A stretch of 64,000 nucleotides of DNA from Craspedostauros australis. Lineage: Eukaryota > Bacillariophyta > Bacillariophyceae > Mastogloiales > Achnanthaceae. The notes beneath the pieces were generated by a model, which saw only the letters and a program-made list of their open reading frames with translations, searched no databases and was not told the DNA's origin. The position numbers and the translations under genes were made by a program. Shown here one piece after another: positions 22,926 to 33,153 of the stretch. Every line of letters starts with the position of its first letter. The first letter of the stretch is position 1. The stretch spans positions 1,612,001 to 1,676,000 of the forward strand of contig JAMXDE010000005.1 of assembly GCA_026770025.1 (NCBI GenBank), read 5' to 3'.

Positions 22926-23747
22926 CCTCGTATAATGTGCACTATTGCTATGACAGGAGTTGGCGATCTCTCTCTCTGAAACGAAGTTGTTTGCAAGCGA
23001 ATGACGGGTCCACGATGGGAGGAGTTGTTCGAATCTCTGCTGTTTGCGGTAACAGCTGGTGGAGTGAAAAAATGCGGCCCAAGATGAACGGTTTGGCCTT
23101 GCGAACGCCTCATCAATGTTTCGAAATAGTGCTTGCTTAGACCCTTCGTGACGTGTTTTGGCGCGGTTTTCCAGAATGCAAACAGACATCCACGGAGCGA
23201 AACACAAACAGACACTGACAAACAGACATGGCCAAGTGTCTGTCTGAAACGCCTATTTGAATTAGGCCTCATGTCTGTTCGAAATCCATGTAGGCCTATC
23301 TTTTGACGGGACTGTTTTAGTCGTATTCTACTATCGCCTTGGATGTGCTGTCGTGTGGGCGAGTCATGATTGCTGTGGCAGAAAGGGGTATTGGCAGGCT
23401 TATCGTGTTGGAAGGACTCTCTTGTGAGAACAGAACAAGCAAGAAGAACAATGAGGAAGACGAAGGAGCAATCATGGAACAAGAGGAGCATGACATCGTT
23501 TCATGATGAACCGTGCCCCTCAACAACGCTTCGTCGCGTGTGCTGGTACGACAAAGGTGAGAAATGATGCGGGTCTGGCATAAATTTTGTTCCAATCGCG
23601 CTATTACAGAACATCCATGACGGCTGTCGGCGGTGGCTGATAAAGCCGCCCCCTGATTCCCAACAGGAAGTGTTGCGTTGATGCGCTCACATGCTCTGAG
23701 TAAGTAATGTGGTAATGGCGATGGTATGAGAGACGTCCATGTGGCTT

Positions 23748-23786
23748 CAACAACAGCAACAGCAGCAACAACAGCAACAACAACAA
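23748..23786. repeat. CAA/CAG trinucleotide repeat
   Basis: Thirteen CAA or CAG triplets in a row, about 200 bp upstream of the P450 start codon. Non-coding by context. Confidence 0.85.
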
Positions 23787-23987
23787 ACGAGGCAACAAAT
23801 GACATGTAGGTGTGAAGGACGTACGTACGGCACTATCGGCCACATTGAGTCAGCGTTGCAACAGTATCATGCGTACGACTATGTCCATAGGCACCACACC
23901 ATACCATACCTACTCATCCATCACACATTTCAGAACGTCCCTCATCCTCGCGGTTCCGCCAACTCTACTGGCAGAGATTGAGCGACA

Positions 23988-25688
23988 ATGGCGCAACTGT
24001 TCGACCTTCCCGCTATCACCACCTTACCCTCTGGCGACACCATGATGGGATGGTTGTCGCAGCTTCCACGCATGGTCCTCATGGCATTTGGCGTCGTGCT
24101 TGGCGTGCTCGTCCTCTTCAAGACCGTTGCGAGCTTTTGGAGGGATCTCAGGAAGGCCCACCTCCCACCGTACGCTCCTGGCGTGGGGATCGTCGAGAGC
24201 ATCGAGAGCCTCGCTGGTCCCGACGCTCACACCTTCATGTACAACATCTTCAAATCGCTCACAGGTTCCAAGCCATGGGCCGTCCGAATGAAGCTGCCGG
24301 TGTTTGCGTCGTTCTTCTCCGAGGATTGGTTCATGACCGTCGTCTTCTCTTCCGAACCGGACATCGTCCTGCCTGTCATGAATCATCCCGGCACGATGAA
24401 GTCGCTGGGATACAAGGAGTTCGACAGCGTCTGCCACGGTCAAAAGTCCATCATCTCCACGGAGGGCGACGAGTTCAAGAACCGCAAGAAGGGAATCGTC
24501 AAGTGCTTCTCGCAGGCGCATTTGGATTTCGTGGAGGGAATCTGTCAGAAGCACCTGCAACGCTGGGTCGACGATGTCATCGAGCCCTGCGCCGAGGCTG
24601 GCAAGTCCTTCAACTTGTCCAACGAGCTCATCTTCCTCACCTTGCGCATCGTGTGCGAGGCTGTCCTCGATGATACGGAGCAAATGCTCACCATGGAAGA
24701 CCTGAAGGAATTCAAGCATCATCTGGAGATCGCCACGGATGAATTCATCTTCATGAACCTCTTCCACACGCTCATGCCGTGGCTCTTCCCATCCGTTTGG
24801 GAGGCCAAGCGTTCCACCAAGTTCCTCCAAGACTTTGCGCTGCGCGTCATTCACTATCATCGTCGCAAGCACAAGGCGTACTACGACAGTTTGAAGGATG
24901 GAGGAAGCGCAAACGAAAACGCAACGGCGACACAGACACAGGCATCCAGCACCCCTGCCGAGCCAAACGATACCATCATTCGACGCATCATTGAGAATAA
25001 CACTTACAAGAACGATCTGCAGCGCGCTGCCGATGTCACCATCCTGCTGATTGGATCCCACGACACCACGGCCTACAGCATGGGGCACATTCTGATGCAC
25101 GTTGCGCGCAGCAAGCCCAAGGAGCTAGAGGCCTTCCGCTCCAAGATCCGGGCCATGGACGCCAGCGCGAGCCAGATGAAGAAGCGATCCATCGACGAGT
25201 TCCAATGGATGATCAATGAAGGAATGCGCCTGTCGCCCGTGGCGGCGGTCGGCATCGCCAAATGGGTGCGCAAGGACTGGATGTTCGTGCGCCAGAAGGA
25301 TGGCACGATGGCGGTCGTCAACGACGAAGTCCATGAGCCGATCAAGCCTGGTAGTGATCGTGTGTTCTTGCCCAAGGATTCCATCCTCGTCACGCCGTTC
25401 CTTCCCATGATGCGCCACCCCGGCTACTTCGAACGCCCCGACGAGTACCTTCCATCGCGTTGGAGCGGCGAGAAGAAGCCGCGGCTGCCCGGACTCGAGT
25501 TCTCCAGCGGACCTCGATCCTGTCCCGGCAAGTACATCGCCAAGGCGGAATACGAGACGGTTCTGCTGCGGTTGCTGTCGGAGTACGACTTCACCATCGA
25601 CGCTCCTGGCAAGCTGAAGTTCAGCATGACGCTCCAGCTCGATGGTACGCGGTTGATTCCAAGACGGCTGTCGAAGAAGAGCGATTGA
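23988..25688 (+). CDS. Cytochrome P450 monooxygenase
   Basis: Heme-thiolate monooxygenase of 566 residues in a single exon, slightly longer than usual. A hydrophobic anchor at about 29-48 (MVLMAFGVVLGVLVLF) suggests the microsomal (ER) form, with the catalytic domain in the cytosol. Seen directly: the I-helix oxygen-activation motif GSHDTT at 356-361, the K-helix ExxR (E411-G-M-R414), and the heme loop FSSGPRSCPG at 505-514 with axial ligand C512. All diagnostic residues are present, so it should be active. A Thr/Ala/Gln-rich insertion near 305-328 (ENATATQTQASSTPAE) sits in a surface loop. I cannot place it in a CYP family, so the substrate is unknown; sterols, carotenoids, fatty acids and others are possible. 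It converges on ALG5 with a 256-bp gap. Confidence 0.9.
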   Translation: MAQLFDLPAITTLPSGDTMMGWLSQLPRMVLMAFGVVLGVLVLFKTVASFWRDLRKAHLPPYAPGVGIVESIESLAGPDAHTFMYNIFKSLTGSKPWAVRMKLPVFASFFSEDWFMTVVFSSEPDIVLPVMNHPGTMKSLGYKEFDSVCHGQKSIISTEGDEFKNRKKGIVKCFSQAHLDFVEGICQKHLQRWVDDVIEPCAEAGKSFNLSNELIFLTLRIVCEAVLDDTEQMLTMEDLKEFKHHLEIATDEFIFMNLFHTLMPWLFPSVWEAKRSTKFLQDFALRVIHYHRRKHKAYYDSLKDGGSANENATATQTQASSTPAEPNDTIIRRIIENNTYKNDLQRAADVTILLIGSHDTTAYSMGHILMHVARSKPKELEAFRSKIRAMDASASQMKKRSIDEFQWMINEGMRLSPVAAVGIAKWVRKDWMFVRQKDGTMAVVNDEVHEPIKPGSDRVFLPKDSILVTPFLPMMRHPGYFERPDEYLPSRWSGEKKPRLPGLEFSSGPRSCPGKYIAKAEYETVLLRLLSEYDFTIDAPGKLKFSMTLQLDGTRLIPRRLSKKSD

Positions 25689-25710
25689 TGTGGGGACGAT
25701 CTTGGCGAGA

Positions 25711-25724
25711 GTAGAGTACTCTAC
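25711..25724. repeat. Perfect 14-bp palindrome after the P450 stop
   Basis: GTAGAGTACTCTAC, 22 bp after the P450 stop codon. It belongs to a family of AGAGTA/TACTCT words found near many gene 3' ends in this window; a 3'-end processing role is only a guess. Confidence 0.6.
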
Positions 25725-25944
25725 GCTATACGACTATGCTATGAATGCAGATACAGACAGGGACGCGGACACGCACGCATGGAGAGAACAGGGTGAATAG
25801 GAGGCACAGTTGTTCCAGTATGGAACAACAACACATGTGCTCCACATGCTCATGCTCACAGTCACACCCGTAGTAGTAAATGATTGGGGAATTTGATAGA
25901 GCAGAGAATGTTACTCTGTTACTCAATTACTCTCCGTATAACAC

Positions 25945-27030
25945 TCATCTCGTCGCTGTCGCCCCCGCTGCCGGTTTGGACGCAATCCAGATGCGCAACG
26001 AGTAGCACAACCGCACGCACAGCATATCCCTCAGCATGGATATGCTGATCAATGCCAATGCCAGTTTGGAGGTATGTAGCTTGGAGCCGTCAATTTCTTG
26101 CCACGGCACGCCGACTTCCAGCACCTGCGTGCCTTGACGAGAGCACAGGACGACGATCTCGGTATCAAAGGCCCACCGTCGCAGCTGCAGCTTGCCAAAG
26201 CAGGCAACTGCCGCATCGCGAGAAAATAGCTTGAATCCGCACTGCGTGTCCTGTATCTCGGACGATATCAGCAGGCTGACGAAGAAGTGGAAGGCGTGCA
26301 TAAGCAGCGTGCGCACGAAGGACCGTTCGGCTCCGGCCGTGTCTTGCAGATGCGCGCGGCTTCCAAACACGGCCCATTGCGTGTGGACGGACGTTTCGTT
26401 TTTCTGGGACTGTGCCAAACTCTCGACCAGCCGTTCCAAACCCGGACCAAAGTCGGTGGCCCCGTCCGCATCGACCATGAGACGGAAATCTCCCCTCGCA
26501 ACATTCATCCCGACCTTGACCGCCGCGCCCTTGCCGCCGTTCTGCCGCAGATTGACGAGCCTCCAAACGTGCGACGGCAGCTGCAGATGCTTCTGTTCCT
26601 TGCGCACAGTGGGATCGGTCTGATCCTTGGATCCGTCGTTGACGATCACCCATTCCACAATACTCGATTCCACAATACTCGTTGTGTGCGCATCTTCCTG
26701 CTTGCTCGCATATCCAAGACGCTGGGAACAGCCACGCAGCTTCTCCAACGTCTGCTTGCCGTGCTCGGAACCGAGGTAATCGTTGGCCGCCTTGAACATG
26801 ATGGGGATTCGTTCCTCTTCATTGTACGCAGGGATGACCAGCGATAGCAGCGCGTTCGACGGCGTCGGCTTGGTCTGCTGTGAAGAAGTGAGGTTGGCCT
26901 CATCAAATTCCAGATCATCATGCAGCGCTGCTTGGAATGCCGGATAGAAGATGTACGAGATGCCCAAGGTCACCAAGAGCGTGAGAAGGCAAGCCAATAT
27001 CGTCTCCGGATTGTCCAGCGTGGCACTCAT
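25945..27030 (-). CDS. ALG5: Dolichyl-phosphate beta-glucosyltransferase (ALG5)
   Basis: Family 2 glycosyltransferase of 361 residues in a single exon; the usual length is about 325-350. It transfers glucose from UDP-glucose to dolichyl phosphate on the cytosolic face of the ER. The product, Dol-P-Glc, is the donor for the last three glucoses of the N-glycan precursor. Seen: an N-terminal membrane anchor (ILACLLTLLVTLGISYIFYP, about 11-30); SLVIPAYNEEERIP at 63-76; VIVNDGSKDQT at 128-138; the GGKGAAVKVGM block at 165-175; and VDADGATDF at 186-194 with the metal-binding DxD. Near the C-terminus come SEIQDTQCGFKLF and RRWAFDTEIV, which distinguish ALG5 from Dol-P-Man synthase. The chain ends in hydrophobic and basic residues. 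It is divergent from the STAND ATPase gene. Confidence 0.94.
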   Translation of the reverse strand: MSATLDNPETILACLLTLLVTLGISYIFYPAFQAALHDDLEFDEANLTSSQQTKPTPSNALLSLVIPAYNEEERIPIMFKAANDYLGSEHGKQTLEKLRGCSQRLGYASKQEDAHTTSIVESSIVEWVIVNDGSKDQTDPTVRKEQKHLQLPSHVWRLVNLRQNGGKGAAVKVGMNVARGDFRLMVDADGATDFGPGLERLVESLAQSQKNETSVHTQWAVFGSRAHLQDTAGAERSFVRTLLMHAFHFFVSLLISSEIQDTQCGFKLFSRDAAVACFGKLQLRRWAFDTEIVVLCSRQGTQVLEVGVPWQEIDGSKLHTSKLALALISISMLRDMLCVRLCYSLRIWIASKPAAGATATR

Positions 27031-28488
27031 GATGCTGCAAGTCAGGAAACGAAAGAGAGAGAGAGAGAGAGAGAGAGAGAAGGGTGGACAGATGCGAGTG
27101 GATGGAAAGAGGCAGAGGCTTGAGTACGCACACTGTGCCTATGGTGCATACATCCATACGTGCCGTATCAACAGCCGCACCGATCATTCTGCGATCATCG
27201 CCATCGTTATCATCATCGTCACCATCGTCGCTGGCATCGTGGTGATCGTCATCATGTTGGCAGGCAACATGGGCTCGCTCCTTGGTGGGTTTTCTCGTGA
27301 CGAATGACCCAAAAGAGCCGAGAATCATTTTTTGTGTCTCTTGTTGAGTCCACCCAGTCAATCGACGCATCGGTGACCTCAACCCGACTCACTTGATCAG
27401 AACATTGACACCGGTTCCATCGAATTCGGTGGAGGCGCATGGATTGATCCTGCGGGCTTGTTGCGATATTGAGACATATTTTTGCGACATAGATGAGACA
27501 TATCATCACGTACTACGACAAAAACTGGCACTCATGTTGTGGAGAAAACGAACACGAACGACAGAAACTCCCAGCCACGATGCGGGTTGCTTTTTCTCTT
27601 GCTAAATTCTGTTGCCGCGTAACACGCGGCGGTTGGGGACAGGAGGCGCTACAATGCGCATCGCACACACGAGCGAAAAGAAGAACCGCAACCGAGCGAG
27701 TGTCACCTCTTTCTCGAACTCAATCCCCTCTTGCTCTCTGTCGCTTTCTCTTCTGTTCTTTCGTCTCTGTGCACGTACGTGTGTGTGTGCGTGGTTTGCT
27801 GCGTCATGCTCCTCGTGGTCTTTCCGCCTGTGCGACTTTTTTTGCGCCTCTCCCCTCGCGGCACCTGTCTGCCCGGTAATACCGAATTAGTGTTCCTTCG
27901 CGTTGGTTGTTGCCGCAATCGTTCTTGACGATGGTTGTCCTTTACCCTTCTTGGTTGGAAGTGCGTCCACGAATCAGACCGCAAAGCACCAACCATCCAC
28001 CGAAGACAACATGACACAACCACGACACAACACAACACACGAGAGTTCGAGGACAAGTGCGAACACTGGAAGCAGAAGAGCAAAGCAACAACATCAGTAA
28101 CCGCATCAGGACCACCCCATTCCACCAACACGAGCGCATGTGCATGTTTGGGCAAGGAGCATCAACCAAGAGCGCCCACAACATCATCACCCCGCCTTCA
28201 AACAATTAGAATAGATCAAGTATTAAAAGAAGGACGATCATCAACTGCCTCCTCCCTTCATACAATACACGAAGAGCAGGCGCAAACTTCCCCTCACAAC
28301 AACAACAACACAGCCATCATAGCACAGCCAGTACCGCCACCACTGCCATCAACGCTGTGAAGAGCCAGATCACGACCAGGAACGGAAACGCAAACGAAAA
28401 CGCAAAGATCGACATCATCGCAAACAAGAGCACAAGCACGAATCAGGAACGACGCACAAGAGCACAAGAGCACAATACATGCAACAAG
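27031..28488. other. Divergent region between ALG5 and the STAND ATPase
   Basis: About 1.46 kb without a recognised gene. It holds a GA repeat next to the ALG5 start and a TCTTTCTC/TCTCTG-rich stretch (27700-27780). From about 28000 to 28488 there is a long CA/AAC-rich segment that looks like the 5' UTR of the ATPase gene. The frame into that gene is open from a GTG at 28357, but the first good ATG is 28489. Confidence 0.5.
27054..27081. repeat. (AG)n microsatellite
   Basis: An uninterrupted GA dinucleotide run of about 28 bp lies 24 bp upstream of the ALG5 start codon, in its presumed 5' UTR. Confidence 0.9.
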
Positions 28489-31400
28489 ATGGAGACGATG
28501 CAACAACCACTGCATGCGATGCCAGCAAGGTCGAATCTGGATGCACCGGTCAGGAGCGATGATCATTCAGAAGACTTCCAACACCATCAGCAACAGCAGC
28601 AGCAACACCTGCATCACACAGAGCCTCCAATGAGTCCGGTATCGGACGGCGGAACGTTCGACGAACACCAGCATCAGCATCATCACGATGTGATGAAACC
28701 AGCGTACGGCCACACAGAGGCGCACCAAACCGAAGCTGACAATGCCACGGCGAGGACGGAACCATCCAGCGCGGCCAGCGGCAGGAGCTTCGGCAGCAGC
28801 ATCGCCAGCGCATCCAACATGAGGTTCAGTCTCAGCAATGACCACATCATCGACGGTCTCCCCGAATCACCAGGCATGCCAAGTGACGATGACGTGCCTC
28901 CGGAGCAGCGACCGGTGACGGCAGGCTCCCACGAAGGACCGCGCTTCATGGATGCCACCACGCCGATGATGTTCGACGATATCAACCACGGGATTCTGGC
29001 CGCAGACCCAGCTCTCTCCAACAATCAGACGCCGGGACATGCCACCATACAATCGGTGGACCTGGCTGGAAAGATCAGCCTCAATGCCGAGCAGAACATC
29101 GCACCGCTCTGGAAGAATCATCTATGTGAGCTCCTGTACGAACACAGCACGGAGCGCAAGGCCATCGTGGCTGCGTACCAGCAGATGCTCGATGCCGCAA
29201 ACGCCAGCGCTCCACTGGAAGTCTTCGGTCCGCAGCGCCACGTCGGCCCGGAGGACGCCCACCTGGACATCGAAGCGGATGTGGACTTGTCACAACAACA
29301 CCAACAGCAACACCAACAGCAGCAGCAGGGCTTCCTCCTCATCTCGGGACCGTCAGGCTCTGGCAAGACGACCCTGGCCAAGACCTTGGCATCGACAGTC
29401 GTTGCGGATGGCGGCCACTTCCTCATCGGCAAGTTCGACCAGCTGGAACAGCCGCAACCGTACGTCGCCTTCGCCACAGCGTTCACCGCATACACGAGGA
29501 ATGTCCTGCAGAGGGACTACGAGGATCAACACCAGCGAGGTCTGCGTCCGCATGAGTCCACCAAGGCCAGAGTCAAGCACGCCATCTACGAGGCAGTCGG
29601 CCATGAGGTCGGCATTCTCACCAACGTCATCCCGGCGCTCATGGACATCATTGGCACGGACGTCCCACCGGTTCCCAGTGGACACGAGCATGCCCTGTGC
29701 CGTTTCATGCACTGCATGAGGGCCTTCCTTCGCGTCATCTGCTCACCGCAACAGCCGATCGTGCTGGTTCTCGACGACCTGCAATACGCGGACTGCTGCT
29801 CCCTCAAGCTCATGCGATCTCTCGTCCTGGACCAAGAGGTCCGGGGCCTGATCATCGTCGGGACGTGTCTGTGCACAATCTCACCCAAGAGCCGCCTCTC
29901 CATCTTCTTGCGAACGTTTGAGGATGAAACGGACACCTGCATCCGCAACATCAGTCTGGACATTGCGCAGGACATCACGTCGATGCTGGCCGACACATTC
30001 TCCCTGTCAGATGACGTGTGCCGCGAGCTATCCGAAGTCATCTGCGAACAGACCAAGGGCAACATGCTCTACATCGTCGAGTTCGTCCGTTACCTCGTCG
30101 AGGAAGGCCTTCTCAAGTTCACGCAGGGTCGCTGGTCATGGAACATAGACGAGATCCGTCTCGTGCTCGAGTCCAACCAGATCGGGGACTTCCTCGTCGA
30201 CAAGCTCAGCCGGTTGCCGGTGGAAGTGCAGGACACGGTCCGCGTGGCCAGTTGTCTGGGCGCCAACGTCGACAAGCTGCTGCTGGATCTCATCTTCGGC
30301 CAGGATCAGACCATGCAGCTCACTCTCGCCGCTGAACACGGCATCCTCGTGCTGCAGGAAGAGACCAAGGAGTACCGATTCGTCACGGATGCCATCCAGA
30401 AGGCAGCGCACTCCCTCGTTCCAGAGGAGGAGCGCGACTTCTTCCACTTGCAGCTCGGCCGATCCATGCTCAAGCTCCTGGACAAGCAGCTCGTCGAGGA
30501 AAAGCTCTTCTCAGTCCTCTCGCAGTTCCGCATCGGAGCACGGCACATCGTCGAGGATACGGAGCGACAGGCCATCTCCATGATGTGCCTCCACGCAGGA
30601 AAGATGTCCGTGGGATCGTCCGCCTTCAAGGCGGCAGCTGATTACTTGGACTTTGGGCTTCTGCTGCTACCTGACGGCGATGACAAATGGAATAGCGAAA
30701 ACAAGGACTTGACGCTGGCCATGTACAATGCGGCCGCTGAAGTGCAGGTGTGCCTGGCGGACACGGAGCGGCTGGACGAGCTGCTGGACACTGTTATCTC
30801 CTGCCGTCTACTTCATAGGTGCGACAAGCTCGGCGCCTACTGCACCCGAATTTACTCGCTCGGCCAGCGAGACAGGCAGGCGGAAGCCATCGACATGGGA
30901 GTTGAAGTCCTCAAGCACATGGGCGAGACATTCCCCATGAAGCACTGCAGCTTCCTGTTGATGCGGGAGGCCCGGGGCGTGTTCCGTTTGCTGAAAGGCA
31001 AATCAGACGAAGACATCCTGGGAATGCCACACATGACAGATCACAAGCTGCTTATAGCCATGAGGATACTGAACATCATCTCGCTGGACACGCTCTGTGC
31101 GCGCCCCAAGTTCACGCCCTTCGTCATCCTCAAGATGATGTCCATCACCCTGCGCCACGGACTCTCCGAGCATGCTTCATCTTCCTTTGGATTGTAAGTG
31201 GGAATCAGCGTGCGGGTTTGTGCTATTGCGCTACAGCATGATATTATGATGATGATGATGATGCGCTGCAGTTCAGCAGTTGAATTGGACTCGACATCAA
31301 TCGAATTGTGTTCTCACACTCCAACTCCCTTCTCTCTTCCTTCCATGTCCCCTTCCTTGCTGCCTTCCCGTTACTCCGTGGTATCGCCCAATGCAGATTC

Positions 31401-32429
31401 GGAATGCTGATGCTGAATGTCAACTGGGATATCGACAACGCCTACCGATTTGGCACCATCAGCATGACGCTGCTTGACCAGTTCGGTCTCGATCAGTATC
31501 TGCCACGGGTATATGCATCGTTCTATGGCGTCATCAACACGTGGAAGAGGCCGCTTCGTGAGGCCCTCCAGCCACTGTGCCAGGCACACAAGGTGGCGTT
31601 GCTCACCGGTGATCTCGAATTCGCGGCACTAACGGCCAACATTGGTGGCAGCATCAAGATACAAGCTGGCAGCGACCTCAACGAAGTCGCCGGTCACTGC
31701 AGGTACATGCACGAATGGGCCAAAGCGCACAATCAGATCACGGCTCTCAACTTTGCCTGCGTCAACCGCGTTTTCGTAGAAGTGCTGGTGGGGCAGCGGA
31801 AGTACCCTCTGGACATGGAACGTGCTGTCAAGGAGTTGGGAGGCGAAGACTTGAACACGGACGTCCCAGTTGTCCAATGCGGCATCAACTGCACCATGCT
31901 CACGCTTCACTACATGTTTGGAGACTTTAAGGCGGCTGAAAGCTGCTTTCAGAAATCCGCCAAAGAGGAGCTGCGCGAGTTCGGCGTGGCCCTCGGCTGG
32001 ACATACGAAGCTCTGACCCGGCTGGCACTCGCCAGACAGGGCATCAAGAAACGAAAGCACATCCGCAAGGTCCTTAACATCGTCAAGAATCTGAAGCACG
32101 TTTCTGCCAAGTGCCCCGAGAACTTTGCTGACAAACTGTTCCTGGTTCAAGGGGAATTGGCATCGGTGCTGGGGAAGCATGAGAAGGCCTACAGCAAGCT
32201 CACCTACGCCGCGTCTCTGGCAGGGTCCTCCAATTTCCTAGATTTCGAGGCGTCGGCAAATGAACGGCTTGGATGGCACATTGCTCGCCAGCACAATCCG
32301 AATCTGACGCACGCCAAAACGTTCTTCGACAAGGCCATCAGCGGTTATGAAAAGTGGGGCGCATCCGCCAAGGCCGAGCACTTGCGCGACGAGGTGTCAT
32401 CAGTGATCGGCATCACGCACCGAACGTAG
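28489..32429 (+). CDS. STAND-type P-loop ATPase (AAA_16-like) with helical repeats, two exons
   Basis: Large predicted signalling ATPase of 1,245 residues. Exon 1 is 28489-31193 (donor GTAAGT, phase 2) and exon 2 is 31397-32429 (acceptor GCAG). They join ...SSSFG-L-FGMLML in frame. The start is the ATG at 28489; the frame upstream opens only at a GTG. Residues 1-280 are Gln/His-rich and disordered, including a polyglutamine tract just before the ATPase domain (29292-29328). Walker A is GPSGSGKT at 287-294; Walker B is VLVLDDLQYAD at about 425-435. The rest is alpha-helical and TPR-like (DIDNAYRFG, AAESCFQKSAKEEL, KHEKAYSKLTYAASLA). The architecture resembles the ATPase half of MalT/adenylyl-cyclase-associated proteins, which in diatoms are often fused to kinase or cyclase domains. 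I see no such catalytic domain here. Confidence 0.82.
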
Positions 32430-33153
32430 GCTCGACGGCAAGCACCACGATGGAAGAGAGGATGTCGCAAACCTGGCGTCCTATCATGACTAATAACGAA
32501 GGCTTCAGAATGATATGGTATTAGAGTACAGTTGATTAGAGTATTGTGGCTCATTCTATGACTTGGTAGGGATGCAGAGGCAGCCAGCACGTGGTGTTGG
32601 TGCAGTGCGAGAACGTGGCTTCCATGAATTCGTCAAGATGTCTCAGCATGTATCATACGTTCGAGTATTCTTTGGGTATTCCAGCCATGTTCTGCTTCGG
32701 TGAGGTTTCCAGTAGTCTGCATCTGTGATGCCATCTCTTTGGGTGCAATACCATACATACTTCTACTTGTATTATAGAATATAATATAATACTTGTACTC
32801 GTGAGTGCTCTAAACTACGGGTGTGGTCGATGCATTGGTTGCAGTTGTTGTTGCACGATTCGGATTGGATGGAGTCCATCAAATTTGCGGCTTTAGCTGT
32901 TGTTTGCAATGCCAAAGGAAGAGAGCGTGGGATGGGCATCGTTCTCTATTTCTACCTCGAATGTGTGCCCGGAGGGGAGAACGTCGCAGGCGCATTCCAG
33001 GAGGATGGACCATTTTCTCTTCTGATGTTGAGCAACCCCATTTCCCAAACCAGATTGTATCAATTGCGCAGGCACATATTGTACGAGGACATCGATCAAT
33101 CTACTCCATCCGTCAACGCCCCCCATTCCCGCTGGCTGTTGATTCTGCAGCTG
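32430..33153. other. Convergent 3' region, no separate gene seen
   Basis: Between two converging stops. It contains TTAGAGTA words (32520-32545) and an AT-rich tract (32770-32800). In frame with, and downstream of, the TAG stop of the minus-strand gene at 33154-33156 there are a further 87 open codons (33153-32893), described in the findings. Confidence 0.45.

Larger units (their letters stand above)
22838..23987. other. Divergent region between SelH and P450 genes
   Basis: About 1.15 kb without a believable gene. It contains a TATGAG-type microsatellite next to the SelH start, a cluster of five ACAGACA/TGTCTGT words (23180-23279), a GCCTA-N-TAGGC inverted repeat near 23250-23267, and a CAA/CAG tract near 23748-23786. 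The open frames over these repeats are low-complexity artefacts. Confidence 0.5.

Noticed and set aside
23317-23805. 162-codon minus-strand frame with a hydrophobic start
   Set aside because: The Val/Ala/Leu-rich start is the reverse of a CAA/CAG repeat, with no other coding signal.
24024-25100. 358-codon antisense open frame under the P450 gene
   Set aside because: No recognisable motif; the sense strand has all P450 signatures.
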